From Ferrimonas sp048263965 (lineage in GTDB: Bacteria > Pseudomonadota > Gammaproteobacteria > Enterobacterales > Shewanellaceae): 64,000 nucleotides of DNA. Within the stretch, counting starts at the first letter, position 1. Each line of letters begins with the position of its first letter. A program made the translations under genes and the position numbers. The notes below the pieces were generated by a model that was not told where the DNA came from, searched no databases, and was given only the letters and a program-made list of their open reading frames with translations. The DNA is taken from assembly GCF_048263965.1 (NCBI RefSeq), contig NZ_JBLXDO010000016.1, positions 30,927 through 94,926 of the forward strand, given 5' to 3'. Of this stretch, positions 7,850 to 17,169 are shown piece after piece.

Positions 7850-10171
7850 ATGCGTTTTCAACTCGCCTTAGCGTGCTGCTGCCTGCCTTTTGCCGCCTGG
7901 AGCCAGGAGGGACAGGTGGTGGTGCCGGACAACCAGTGTACCATCAAGCTTCCTGTGCCTCTGATGGTGGATCCCAATGCGCCCCTGTCGAAAGACGCCT
8001 CCAAGGACCCTGTGACCGTGCGGGCAGACCGCAGCGAAGCGATCGCCGGCGAGGCAGCCCGCTTCCAGGGTGACGTCAAGCTGGTGCAGGGCAACCGTGC
8101 CATCACCGCCGACAGTGCCGAGGTGCGCCAGCAGGAGCAGAAGGTACTGGCCAAGGGCAATCTGGTCTATCAGGATCCCACCATCACCATCACCGCCGAC
8201 GACCTCGACGCGGACATGACCCAGTACAGTGCCACCCTCAATCAGGCGCAATACTGGCTGCATGGCCAGCAGGTGCATGGCGATGCCGGCCAGCTGGAGA
8301 TCACCAATGAGAACGATCTGGTCCTCCGGGGCGGCAGCTTCACCACCTGTCCCGCCGAGGTGCCGGACTGGGAGTTGAAGGCGGAGAAGATCGTCATCGA
8401 CACCAGCGAGGAGTGGGGCCACATCTACAGTGCCCAGGTACGCCTGTTCGACACCCCGGTGTTCTATGTGCCCTATATGACGGTCCCGGTCTCAGACAAG
8501 CGCAAGACCGGTTTCCTGTTCCCGGCCATCAGCACCAGCACCAAGAACGGCGTGGATATCACCACCCCCTTCTACTGGAACATCGCCCCCAACTACGACC
8601 TGACCCTGACCCCGCAGTTTATGAGCTCAAGGGGACTGTGGCTGGGGACCGAGGGGCGCTACCTGCATGAGAACAACTACGGCCTGGTCAATCTGGAGTA
8701 CATCGGCAACGATCGTCTGGACAGCCTCAAGGGCAGCCCCAGCCGCTGGGCCTACTCCTGGGAACACTCCGCCCGCCTGGACAACGGCTGGCGTCTGCAC
8801 GCCGACATCGCCGACATCAGCGATGACAACTACTTCAATGATTTCGACTCCGCCATCAGCACCAGCACCGACAACCAGCTGAGCCGGGTGGGCGAAGCGG
8901 CCTATTTCCAACGTGACTGGAACTTTGCCGTCAAGGTTCAGGACATCAAAGTACTGGGTGAAGAGGACGCCCCCTTCCAGGTGCTGCCTCAGTTGAGCTT
9001 CCAGTACCACAGACCCGAAGTCTCCAGCGGCCTGGATTTCGCCTTCGATACCGAGTTGACCCACTTCGCCAGTCAGGGCAGCAACCAGCTGGAAGCGATT
9101 CGCTGGCATATGGAACCGACCCTGAGTCTGCCCTATCAGACACCTGCGGCCAGCCTGCTGGGTGAGGTCAAACTGATGCAGACCTTCTATCAGCAGGATG
9201 TGCCCACAGGCACCACGGACCCCCTGGAGCAGAACCTGGATGACTTCGTCAGCCGAACCCTGCCCCAGCTGCGCCTGCATGGCCAGATCAACCTGGAGCG
9301 GCAGTTGAGCTTCCAGGGCCAGCCGTTCCGTCAGACCCTGGAGCCCCAGGCTCAGTACCTCTATATCCCCCATGAGGATCAGAGTGACATCGGCGTCTAC
9401 GACACCGCCCTGCTGCAGGATGACTACTCAGGCCTGTTCCGCGATCGCCGCTTCTCCGGCCTGGATCGCATCGCCGACGCCAACCAGCTGACCCTGGGTG
9501 TGGCCACCCGGGTATACGACGACAGCAACAACGAGAAGCTGCGTTTCGCCCTGGGCCAGATCTTCTATCTGTCCGACAGTGATGTGAGCCTGCCGGACCA
9601 GTCCAACCAGATTCAGCAGTCCAGCTCGGCCCTGGCGATGGAGCTGGATATGCAGGCCGCCAAGAACTGGTTCCTGGCCGGCTCCCTGCAGCTGGACACC
9701 AACTCAAATACCACCAACAAGTCGGAACTGACCCTGGATTACCGTCCGGGGCGGGACAAGCTGCTGCAGCTGTCCCACCGTTACGTGCCGGAACTGGCCA
9801 TCGACGCCGACACCGGCGAGTCGGTGGACATCAACCAGTTCGGCATGCGGGCCACCTGGCCCATCGCCGACAACACCTACCTGGTGGGGAACTACTACTA
9901 CGATGCCAACCTCAACCGTTCGGTGGAGACCTTTGCCGGCATCCAGTGGGAATCCTGCTGCTGGGCCATTCGCCTCAGCTACGATCGCCACCTGAACACC
10001 AACTACACCGACAGCGGCTTTACCAACATCAGCCAGCGTAACGACTTCGACACCAGCTGGTCCCTGACCTTCGAGCTGAAGGGTCTGGGATCCTCAGGCC
10101 CGCTGGGGGTCAGCGACATGCTGGATGAGGGCTTGTTCAACTACCGCCGCCCCTACTACCTCAGAAACTGA
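7850..10171 (+). CDS. lptD: LPS-assembly protein LptD
   Basis: Outer-membrane beta-barrel that, with the lipoprotein LptE, inserts lipopolysaccharide into the outer leaflet. 773 aa. A short signal peptide (RFQLALACCCLPFAAWSQ) is followed by the periplasmic OstA/LptA-like jellyroll (about residues 55-220, VTVRADRSEAIAG) and the barrel. Conserved cysteines for the two long-range disulfides are visible in DNQCTI, TTCPAE and the adjacent pair in ESCCWA near the C-terminus. The ATG at 7850 follows AGGATAA; an upstream in-frame ATG would add a polar stretch before the signal peptide. It is first in the lptD-surA-pdxA-rsmA-apaG-apaH order. Confidence 0.97.
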   Translation: MRFQLALACCCLPFAAWSQEGQVVVPDNQCTIKLPVPLMVDPNAPLSKDASKDPVTVRADRSEAIAGEAARFQGDVKLVQGNRAITADSAEVRQQEQKVLAKGNLVYQDPTITITADDLDADMTQYSATLNQAQYWLHGQQVHGDAGQLEITNENDLVLRGGSFTTCPAEVPDWELKAEKIVIDTSEEWGHIYSAQVRLFDTPVFYVPYMTVPVSDKRKTGFLFPAISTSTKNGVDITTPFYWNIAPNYDLTLTPQFMSSRGLWLGTEGRYLHENNYGLVNLEYIGNDRLDSLKGSPSRWAYSWEHSARLDNGWRLHADIADISDDNYFNDFDSAISTSTDNQLSRVGEAAYFQRDWNFAVKVQDIKVLGEEDAPFQVLPQLSFQYHRPEVSSGLDFAFDTELTHFASQGSNQLEAIRWHMEPTLSLPYQTPAASLLGEVKLMQTFYQQDVPTGTTDPLEQNLDDFVSRTLPQLRLHGQINLERQLSFQGQPFRQTLEPQAQYLYIPHEDQSDIGVYDTALLQDDYSGLFRDRRFSGLDRIADANQLTLGVATRVYDDSNNEKLRFALGQIFYLSDSDVSLPDQSNQIQQSSSALAMELDMQAAKNWFLAGSLQLDTNSNTTNKSELTLDYRPGRDKLLQLSHRYVPELAIDADTGESVDINQFGMRATWPIADNTYLVGNYYYDANLNRSVETFAGIQWESCCWAIRLSYDRHLNTNYTDSGFTNISQRNDFDTSWSLTFELKGLGSSGPLGVSDMLDEGLFNYRRPYYLRN

Positions 10172-10254
10172 GGAAACAAATGTGTTACAGTGCAGGAACC
10201 GTCGCCGAGCCTGACGCTCTAAGCGATAACTGCACCATAGAAATGGATTAGAGG

Positions 10255-11544
10255 ATGAAGGTTCGCAATATTCTTTTTGGCGCTGTGGCTTCCCTGGCCA
10301 TGGCCGGCTCCCTGATGGCACAGCCTCAGACCCTCGACCGGGTAGCGGTGCTGGTAAACAACGGCATCATCTTGCAGAGCGAGATCGATGACCGCATCGC
10401 CAACATCAAACGTGGCGCCCTGCGCTCCGGACAGTCTCTGCCGTCGGATGCCGCCCTGCGCACCCAGGTGGTTGACCGTCTGATTAACGAAAGCCTGCAG
10501 CTGCAGATGGCCGAACGTATGGGCCTGGTGATCAGCGACATCCAGCTGGACCAGACCCTGGAGAACATGGCCCAGGAACAGGGCCAGACCCTGGAGCAGC
10601 TGAAGAGCGACGTGGAAGCCTCCGGCGACAACTACGCCCAGTACCGTGAGCAGGTTCGCCGCGAGATCACCCTGGGTCAGGTTCAGCGCTTCCAGGTTCA
10701 GCGCCGGGTCCAGATCTCCCCCCAGGAGATCGACACCCTGGTGAAGATGATTGAGGAGCAGGGTCTGCAGGACGCCGAGTTCCACGTTGGCCACATCCTG
10801 ATCGAGGTGCGCGACAACGACACCAAGACGGTGGAAGAGGCCCGTGGCCGCGCCGAAAAGGTGATGGGGCTGCTGAACGATGGCGCAAACTTCGCCAAGA
10901 CCGCCATCGCCGCCTCTGCCGGTCCCAAGGCCCTGGAAGGGGGTGACTGGGGCTGGATGAACATCAACGAGATGCCTACCCTGTTTGCCGAACTGGTCAA
11001 GGGCGCCAAGCCCGGTGACATCATCGGTCCGGTAAAGAGTGGCGCCGGTTTCCACATCGTTAAGATCCAGGAGACCCGCGGTCAGCAGCTGCAGGAAGTG
11101 GAAGAGGTTCGTGCCCGCCACATCCTGCTGAGGCCCTCTCCCATCCTCAGCGAAGATATGGCCAAGCAGATGCTGGACAACTTCTTGGTTGAGGTGGAGA
11201 AGGGTGAAGCTGACTTCGCCGACCTGGCCAAGGAGCACTCCGAGGATCCCGGCAGCGCCCTGAAGGGTGGTGACCTGGGCTGGTCCGATCCGGAGATCTA
11301 TGTGCCGGCATTCAAGAACGCCCTGGCCAAGCTGAGCAAGGGCGAATACAGCAAACCGTTCCGCTCCACCCACGGCTGGCACGTGGTGCAGTTGACCGAC
11401 CGCCGCACCACAGACACCACGGATAAGATGAACACCGACCGCGCCTACCAGCTGCTGTTCCGCCGTAAGTTCAATGAGCAGGCGGCGGCTTGGTCTCAGG
11501 AGATGCGCGCCAAGGCCTACATCGAGATGGTGGAAGCCAAATGA
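10255..11544 (+). CDS. surA: Periplasmic chaperone/peptidyl-prolyl isomerase SurA
   Basis: Periplasmic chaperone for outer-membrane proteins, including LptD. 429 aa (E. coli 428). The signal peptide LFGAVASLAMAGSLMAQ is followed by the SurA N-domain (VAVLVNNGIILQSEIDDRI) and two parvulin domains. The first begins near FHVGHILIEV and the second near VRARHILLRPSP; each carries GGDxGW (GGDWGW, GGDLGW). It starts 83 bp after lptD and ends overlapping the pdxA start (ATGA). Confidence 0.97.
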   Translation: MKVRNILFGAVASLAMAGSLMAQPQTLDRVAVLVNNGIILQSEIDDRIANIKRGALRSGQSLPSDAALRTQVVDRLINESLQLQMAERMGLVISDIQLDQTLENMAQEQGQTLEQLKSDVEASGDNYAQYREQVRREITLGQVQRFQVQRRVQISPQEIDTLVKMIEEQGLQDAEFHVGHILIEVRDNDTKTVEEARGRAEKVMGLLNDGANFAKTAIAASAGPKALEGGDWGWMNINEMPTLFAELVKGAKPGDIIGPVKSGAGFHIVKIQETRGQQLQEVEEVRARHILLRPSPILSEDMAKQMLDNFLVEVEKGEADFADLAKEHSEDPGSALKGGDLGWSDPEIYVPAFKNALAKLSKGEYSKPFRSTHGWHVVQLTDRRTTDTTDKMNTDRAYQLLFRRKFNEQAAAWSQEMRAKAYIEMVEAK

Positions 11545-12527
11545 CGGTCCGTATCGCGGTAACACCAGGAGAGCCGGCTGGCGTCGGCCCCGATCTGGTG
11601 GTGATGCTGGCCCAGCAGGGCTGGCCTGTTGAGCTGGTGGTCTGCGCCGATCCTCAGCTGATCACCGACCGCGCCAAGATGCTGGGGTTGCCCATCAAAC
11701 TGCAACCCTATCAGCCCGGCAAGGAGCCACAGCCTCAGGAAGCGGGCACCCTGACCATCGCGCCCTTCTCTCTGGACGCCCCGGTGGTGTGCGGCGAACT
11801 CAATGACGCCAACAGCGCCTACGTGGTGGAGACCCTCAAGTTCTCCAGCGAGAAGAACATCAGCGGCGATTTCGCCGCCGTGGTGACCGGTCCCGTGCAC
11901 AAGGGGATCATCAACCAGGCGGGGATCCCCTTCTCCGGCCACACCGAGTACTTTGCTCAGCAGGCCGGCTGCCAGGATGTGGTGATGGTGCTGGCCACCG
12001 AAGGCCTTCAGGTGGCCCTGGTGACCACCCATATCCCCCTGGCCTATGTCTCCAAGGCGATCACCCCGCAGCGACTGGAACAGATCATCCGCATCCTCAA
12101 CCGGGACCTGCAGGACAAGTTCGGCCTGGAGAAGCCACGTATCCTGGTGTGTGGCCTCAACCCCCACGCCGGCGAAGGTGGCCACCTGGGCAAGGAGGAG
12201 ATCGAGGTGATCGAGCCCACCCTGAGCCACCTGCGCGCCGAAGGGATGGACCTCACCGGCCCTCTGCCGGCGGACACCCTGTTCCAGCCCAAGTATCTGG
12301 ACAACTGTGATGTGGTGCTGGCGATGTACCACGATCAGGGGCTGCCGGTGCTAAAATACAAGGGGTTCGGCAAGTCCCTCAACATTACTCTGGGACTGCC
12401 CTTCATCCGCACTTCAGTGGACCATGGCACTGCCCTGGACCTGGCTGGCTCCGGCCAGGCGGATCCCGGCAGCTTCCTGGTCGCCCTAAACAAAGCTATT
12501 GAACTGACAAGTAAACAGAATAGATGA
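11541..12527 (+). CDS. pdxA: 4-hydroxythreonine-4-phosphate dehydrogenase PdxA
   Basis: Pyridoxal phosphate biosynthesis: NAD-dependent oxidation and decarboxylation of 4-phosphohydroxy-L-threonine. 328 aa. The start TVRIAVTPGEPAGVGPDLV is the family N-terminus. Metal-binding histidines are seen in FSGHTEYFA, LNPHAGEGG and AMYHDQGLPVLK. The ATG at 11541 overlaps the surA stop by four bases, implying translational coupling; an open frame reaching further upstream lies inside surA. Confidence 0.97.
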   Translation: MTVRIAVTPGEPAGVGPDLVVMLAQQGWPVELVVCADPQLITDRAKMLGLPIKLQPYQPGKEPQPQEAGTLTIAPFSLDAPVVCGELNDANSAYVVETLKFSSEKNISGDFAAVVTGPVHKGIINQAGIPFSGHTEYFAQQAGCQDVVMVLATEGLQVALVTTHIPLAYVSKAITPQRLEQIIRILNRDLQDKFGLEKPRILVCGLNPHAGEGGHLGKEEIEVIEPTLSHLRAEGMDLTGPLPADTLFQPKYLDNCDVVLAMYHDQGLPVLKYKGFGKSLNITLGLPFIRTSVDHGTALDLAGSGQADPGSFLVALNKAIELTSKQNR

Positions 12528-13324
12528 GCAACAATGTTCATATGGGCCACCGCGCCCGTAAGCGCTTCGGCCAAAACTTCCTCCACGACATGACGGTGAT
12601 CGATCGTATCGTTGCCGCCATCCACCCCACCGACGACCACACCCTGGTGGAGATTGGCCCGGGTCTGGGCGCCCTGACTCAGCCGGTGGCCGAGCAGGTA
12701 GAGTGTCTGAACGTGGTGGAGCTGGACCGTGATCTGGCCGAACGCCTGACCCAGCAACCCGGCTGGGGCAACAAACTGAAAATCCACCAGGGGGACGCGC
12801 TGAAGTTCGACTTCACCTCCCTGATGGAAGAGGGCAAGAAGATGAAGATCTTCGGCAACCTGCCCTACAACATCTCCACACCGCTGATGTTCCACCTGTT
12901 CGAGTACGCCGACAAGGTGGAGAACATGCACTTCATGCTGCAGAAAGAGGTGGTAGAGCGTCTGTGTGCCGGACCGGGCCACAAGAACTACGGTCGCCTG
13001 ACGGTGATGGCCCAGTACTACTGCAAGGCACTGCCGGTGCTGGAAGTGGGTCCCGGAGCCTTCACCCCGCCTCCCAAGGTAGACTCCGCCGTGGTACGTC
13101 TGGTGCCCCACAAGGAGAAGCCCTACCCGGTGGATGACGTCGAAGTGCTGAGCCAGGTGTGCCTGACCGCCTTCAACATGCGTCGTAAGACCCTGAGAAA
13201 CAGCTTCAAGGGCAAGCTGGATGCGGCCGCCTTCGAGGAGCTTGGCATCGACCCCGGCCTGCGCCCCGAACAGCTGCCGGTGTCCGACTTTATCGCCATC
13301 GCCAACTACCTCTGCCGTCACTGA
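12524..13324 (+). CDS. rsmA: 16S rRNA dimethyladenosine transferase RsmA (KsgA)
   Basis: Dimethylates A1518 and A1519 of 16S rRNA late in 30S assembly. 266 aa. The motif RKRFGQNFLHD, the SAM-binding VEIGPGLGALT and the catalytic FGNLPYNIS are all present. The ATG overlaps the pdxA stop (ATGA), continuing the coupled operon. Confidence 0.98.
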   Translation: MSNNVHMGHRARKRFGQNFLHDMTVIDRIVAAIHPTDDHTLVEIGPGLGALTQPVAEQVECLNVVELDRDLAERLTQQPGWGNKLKIHQGDALKFDFTSLMEEGKKMKIFGNLPYNISTPLMFHLFEYADKVENMHFMLQKEVVERLCAGPGHKNYGRLTVMAQYYCKALPVLEVGPGAFTPPPKVDSAVVRLVPHKEKPYPVDDVEVLSQVCLTAFNMRRKTLRNSFKGKLDAAAFEELGIDPGLRPEQLPVSDFIAIANYLCRH

Positions 13325-13331
13325 GGCCAGC

Positions 13332-13706
13332 ATGCGTCTTCCGCCCCTGCAGATTCAGGTTGAAAGTCAGTACGTCGCCGAGCAGTCCCAGCCGGAGAAA
13401 CAGCAGTTCCTGTTTCAATACACGGTGACCATGGAAAACCGGCACGATAGGACCCTGACCCTGACTCACAGGCACTGGAAGATCACCGACGGCAACGGCA
13501 GCCTCAATGAGGTGAGTGGTGAAGGGGTGGTGGGCCAGACCCCCACCCTGGCACCCGGCGAACGATTCAGCTACTCCAGCGCCGTTACCCTGGCCACCCC
13601 GGTGGGCAGCATGGCGGGCTTCTACACCCTACTCAGCGAAGATGGCCAGGTTCTGCAGAGCCCCATCGACCGCTTCCCTCTGAAAAATCCCAGGAGCCTC
13701 CACTAG
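13332..13706 (+). CDS. apaG: ApaG protein
   Basis: A 124-aa fibronectin-III-like protein of the ApaG family (E. coli 125 aa) with the motifs FQYTVTMEN, TLTHRHWKITDGNG and the glycine-rich VVGQTPTLAPGERFSYSS. The molecular role is unsettled; association with Ap4A metabolism is known from its constant linkage to apaH. The ATG at 13332 lies seven bases after the rsmA stop. Confidence 0.95.
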   Translation: MRLPPLQIQVESQYVAEQSQPEKQQFLFQYTVTMENRHDRTLTLTHRHWKITDGNGSLNEVSGEGVVGQTPTLAPGERFSYSSAVTLATPVGSMAGFYTLLSEDGQVLQSPIDRFPLKNPRSLH

Positions 13707-13708
13707 GC

Positions 13709-14527
13709 ATGGCCAACTACTTTGTCGGCGATATTCAGGGATGCTACGACGAGCTGCGGAAACTGATGGACCAGGTGGGCTTCGATCCCGCCGAGGACGT
13801 ACTTTGGTGCACCGGTGATCTGGTGGCCCGGGGTCCGGGCTCCCTGGAGGTACTGAGGCTGTTCCGCGATCTGGGTGATGCCGGCCGCACCGTCCTGGGC
13901 AACCACGATCTCCACCTGCTGGCGGTTCATGCCCGGCTGAAGAAGGCCAAACCCAAGGACAGGCTGCAGGCGTTCCTCGACGCCCCGGACAGCGATGAGC
14001 TGATCCAGTGGCTCAGACGCCAGCCCCTGTACCGTCATTTGCCTGAACACAAGGTGATCCTGACCCATGCCGGTGTCCCGCCACACTGGGGCGTCAACGA
14101 CGTGATCCATCGTGGCGATGAGGTCAGCGACACCCTGCAATCGGATCACTACCTGGACTTCGTTGCCCAGATGTACGGCGACAAGCCGGATCTGGACGAC
14201 CCGGACGCCAGCGCCTACCAACGCCAGACCTACACCATCAATTGCCTGACCCGGATGCGCCTGCTCTACCCGGATGGTCGTCTGGATTTCTACGCCAAGG
14301 GCGATCCCGTCGGCGAGGGAACCCTGGTTCCCTGGTTCCGCCTGCCCCACCCCCTGCTTCAGGAGTACCGTCTGGTGTTTGGTCACTGGGCCGCACTCAT
14401 GGGCCAATCCCGAACAAGAAATGCCATCAGTCTGGACACCGGCGCCTGCTGGGGTCACTGGCTGACGTTCTGGCAATTGGAAACGGGTCTGAGATTTACT
14501 CAGCACGCAGACAAAGTCTGGGGTTAG
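13709..14527 (+). CDS. apaH: Symmetrical bis(5'-nucleosyl)-tetraphosphatase ApaH
   Basis: Hydrolyses Ap4A to two ADP. 272 aa (E. coli 280). The metallophosphatase motifs GDIQGCYDE, GDLVARGP, GNHDLH and the later histidines in LTHAGVPP and FGHWAALMG are all present. It starts two bases after the apaG stop. A weak GC hairpin with a short T-run follows the stop codon. In E. coli folA is the next gene; here about 4 kb intervenes. Confidence 0.97.
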   Translation: MANYFVGDIQGCYDELRKLMDQVGFDPAEDVLWCTGDLVARGPGSLEVLRLFRDLGDAGRTVLGNHDLHLLAVHARLKKAKPKDRLQAFLDAPDSDELIQWLRRQPLYRHLPEHKVILTHAGVPPHWGVNDVIHRGDEVSDTLQSDHYLDFVAQMYGDKPDLDDPDASAYQRQTYTINCLTRMRLLYPDGRLDFYAKGDPVGEGTLVPWFRLPHPLLQEYRLVFGHWAALMGQSRTRNAISLDTGACWGHWLTFWQLETGLRFTQHADKVWG

Positions 14528-14647
14528 AAGAGGCGCTTTTCGCCCCTTTATTGTTGGATAAATCGGCATGATGGCTGCTGCAAACTGGTTGCCAGCTTGA
14601 TAACATGGTGTGCGTTGGGGGATCACACACCAAGGACCATACTAATA

Positions 14648-16672
14648 ATGAAACTCACCGTCTCACTTCGCATCATCGGAGGGTTCACCTTCGTCACCCT
14701 GCTGCTGCTGATTCTGGGCGGCCTGTCCCTGTCCAGTATCAACACGGTGGAAGAGCACACCAATACCTATAAGAAGTTCGCGGTACCGGCCAAGGACAAG
14801 GTCAACGAAGTCAGCCTGAAACTCAATCAGCAGTTCATCACCATTCAATCCGCCCACGACGCGGATCAGACCGACGCCCTTGCGCCCCTGCAGCAGCAGC
14901 TCCAGGAGCAGCAAAACCAACTCAACAGCCAGATCTCCGCCCTGGACACCCTGCTGCAGACCCGCCCCGATTTTGGATTGAACGCCGGCAATGCCAGCAG
15001 CTTCAACAACGCCTTTGAGCAGGCCTGGAGCGAAATTCTGCAGGCCAAGCGAGCACTGAGCCAGGGGCAGGCAAGCCTGACCGAGCAGATCGACACCATG
15101 GAGATGGCCGGTGACGATGCCAGCTCCATCTTGCTGGATCTGATGGATCTTGAAGCCTCCGACAACGCCACCGAGCGCCAGATGGCGGGTGAAGCCAACA
15201 ACATGGACAGCGCCGTGGCCAGCATGGTGGCCATCGGCCTGGAGCTGAACAAGATCGGTACCCTGGCGGATCTGGAGACTCTGAGAGGGGAAACCGAGTT
15301 TCTGCTGCGCAGCCTGGATTACCGCATGGAGGCGATGGTCGCCGACGGTGAGGCCACCGGCCAGCAGGATCTGGTGCAGGAGCTGACCGACAACCTGGAC
15401 GTCCTCACCGGCTTCCTGCGCGGCGACAACAACCTCATCGACCTGCAGGGCAACAACCTGCGTCAGGCTCAGCTGGTGGACATCAAGCTGGGTGAGGCCC
15501 GCAGCCAGTACGATGCCCTGATCGCCCTGACCCAGACTCTGCAGCAGCAACTGGCTGCCATCAGCGACGATACCGGCAACCTGGCCATGGAATCGCTGGA
15601 GTCCACCCGCAGCCTCACCATGGCGGTGATGCTGGGCTCCATCCTGGTGGCCACCCTGATCAGCCTGCGCACCCGCAAGTCGATCACCAAGCCGCTGGAT
15701 CACGTCAACGAGGTACTGGCGGTACTGGCCAGCGGTGACCTGACCAAGCGACTGGATCTGCCTGCCCACGACGAATTCGGCAAACTGGCGGGCAACATCA
15801 ACGCCCTCTCCGACGCGCTGAGGGAGCTGATCCGCTCCATTACCGAGCGCGCCGACCAGCTGGCCGCCGCCGCCGAAGAGACCTCTGCGGTGACCGCCCA
15901 GACCACTTCAGGCATCCAGGAACAGACCAGCCAGATTGAGCAGGTGGCCAGTGCCACCAACCAGCTCTCCAGCTCCGCCAACCAGGTGGCCACCAACGCC
16001 AATGATGCCCTGGGTGAAACCCAGCAGGCAGACGATGAGACCCGCCAGGCCCGCAGCCTGTCGGAGAACAACGGCGTCATCATCCAGAACCTGGCGGACG
16101 AAGTGGAGCGCACCGCCCAGGTGATCAACAAGCTCAACAGCGACACCGCCGCCATCGGCAGCATCCTGGATGTGATTCGCGGCATCGCCGAGCAGACCAA
16201 CCTGTTGGCCCTGAACGCCGCCATCGAGGCAGCCCGGGCCGGAGAGCAGGGCCGCGGCTTTGCCGTGGTAGCGGATGAGGTCCGCTCTCTCGCCTCCCGC
16301 ACCCAGGAGTCCACCACAGAGATTCAGCAGATGATCGAAGTGGTCCAGGCCGGTGCTCAGGAAGCGGAAGAGGTGATGCAGAAGAGCCAGGAGCAGGCCC
16401 GTCGCAGTGTAACCACCACAGAGGAAGCCAACACCGCCCTGGAAGCGATTACCCGCTCCGTGGCCGGAGTGGTCAGCGCCGGCAACCAGATCTCCCAGGC
16501 GGCGGCGGAGCAGAACACCGTCTCCCAGACCATCTCCGAGAAGCTGGAGCAGATCGCCACCATCTCCGAGCAGACCTCCTCCGGTGCCATCCAGACCGCC
16601 TCCTCCAGTCAGCAGGTGGCCCAGCTGGCCGAAGAGCTGCAACAGCAGGTGCGCCGCTTCAAGGTGGTCTAA
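14648..16672 (+). CDS. Methyl-accepting chemotaxis protein
   Basis: Transmembrane chemoreceptor of 674 aa. TM1 (residues about 10-32), a long periplasmic helical sensor region rich in Gln and Asp (about 33-325), TM2 (MAVMLGSILVATLISL), a HAMP domain (KSITKPLDHVNEVLAVLASGD) and a cytoplasmic signalling hairpin. The conserved tip EQTNLLALNAAIEAARAGEQ is present. No CheB/CheR-docking pentapeptide is seen at the C-terminus. The ATG at 14648 starts with basic residues before TM1; an upstream open extension lacks this logic. The ligand is unknown. The gene sits between apaH and folA, which are adjacent in E. coli. Confidence 0.95.
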   Translation: MKLTVSLRIIGGFTFVTLLLLILGGLSLSSINTVEEHTNTYKKFAVPAKDKVNEVSLKLNQQFITIQSAHDADQTDALAPLQQQLQEQQNQLNSQISALDTLLQTRPDFGLNAGNASSFNNAFEQAWSEILQAKRALSQGQASLTEQIDTMEMAGDDASSILLDLMDLEASDNATERQMAGEANNMDSAVASMVAIGLELNKIGTLADLETLRGETEFLLRSLDYRMEAMVADGEATGQQDLVQELTDNLDVLTGFLRGDNNLIDLQGNNLRQAQLVDIKLGEARSQYDALIALTQTLQQQLAAISDDTGNLAMESLESTRSLTMAVMLGSILVATLISLRTRKSITKPLDHVNEVLAVLASGDLTKRLDLPAHDEFGKLAGNINALSDALRELIRSITERADQLAAAAEETSAVTAQTTSGIQEQTSQIEQVASATNQLSSSANQVATNANDALGETQQADDETRQARSLSENNGVIIQNLADEVERTAQVINKLNSDTAAIGSILDVIRGIAEQTNLLALNAAIEAARAGEQGRGFAVVADEVRSLASRTQESTTEIQQMIEVVQAGAQEAEEVMQKSQEQARRSVTTTEEANTALEAITRSVAGVVSAGNQISQAAAEQNTVSQTISEKLEQIATISEQTSSGAIQTASSSQQVAQLAEELQQQVRRFKVV

Positions 16673-16691
16673 ACCTCGAAATTCGGACAAC

Positions 16692-16724
16692 AAAAAAGGC
16701 GACCCCAGGGTCGCCTTTTTTTTT
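16692..16724 (+). terminator. Intrinsic terminator of the chemoreceptor gene
   Basis: AAAAAAGGCGACC-CCAG-GGTCGCC is followed by nine or more Ts. The IS3-family element begins only six bases beyond the T-run. Confidence 0.92.
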
Positions 16725-16770
16725 GAGTCGTGTCCCGTCCTGAAATAGGTTTACACATTGGAGACCTATT

Positions 16771-17169
16771 ATGGGCAAACCAACAATAGCAAGGCGTAAG
16801 CGCACTCAACGTGATTACCCACTGTCCTTTAAACTGTCCGTAGTCGAGCAGGTAGAAAAAGGGGAAATGACATACATCCAGGCACAAAAGCGCTACGGTA
16901 TACAAGGAACGACCACCGTGCTTGTCTGGCTAAGAAAGCACGGCCAAAAGGACTGGTCACATACAAGGATGCCTGCCATGCCCATTGCCAAGGAAACCCC
17001 TGCCCAAACCATCAAACGCCTGGAAAGAGAACTTGAGGATGAGCGTCTGAGAACGCTGTACCTCAACATGATGGTCGATGATATTGATGCCCACTACGGC
17101 ACTCAGCTGCGAAAAAAGCTTTTAGCCGAGTGGCCAGAACACTTCAAGCCAAGCAAAAAGCCGCGCTGA
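16771..17169 (+). CDS. IS3-family transposase OrfA
   Basis: A 132-aa DNA-binding subunit. It has a basic N-terminus (ARRKRTQRDY), an IS3-type helix-turn-helix (SFKLSVVEQVEKGEMTYIQAQ, then YGIQGTTTVLVWLRKHG) and a C-terminal coiled region (ETPAQTIKRLERELEDERLR) that would act as a leucine zipper. The ATG follows TTGGAGACC. The frame overlaps orfB, and A_AAA_AAG at 17112-17118 lies exactly in the zero frame for -1 slippage. Confidence 0.93.
   Translation: MGKPTIARRKRTQRDYPLSFKLSVVEQVEKGEMTYIQAQKRYGIQGTTTVLVWLRKHGQKDWSHTRMPAMPIAKETPAQTIKRLERELEDERLRTLYLNMMVDDIDAHYGTQLRKKLLAEWPEHFKPSKKPR
17112..17118 (+). promoter_or_regulatory. Programmed -1 ribosomal frameshift site
   Basis: The heptamer A_AAA_AAG is read in the orfA frame as cgA AAA AAG, the canonical X_XXY_YYZ register. 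Slippage by -1 continues directly in the orfB frame at GCT (17118). Confidence 0.85.
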
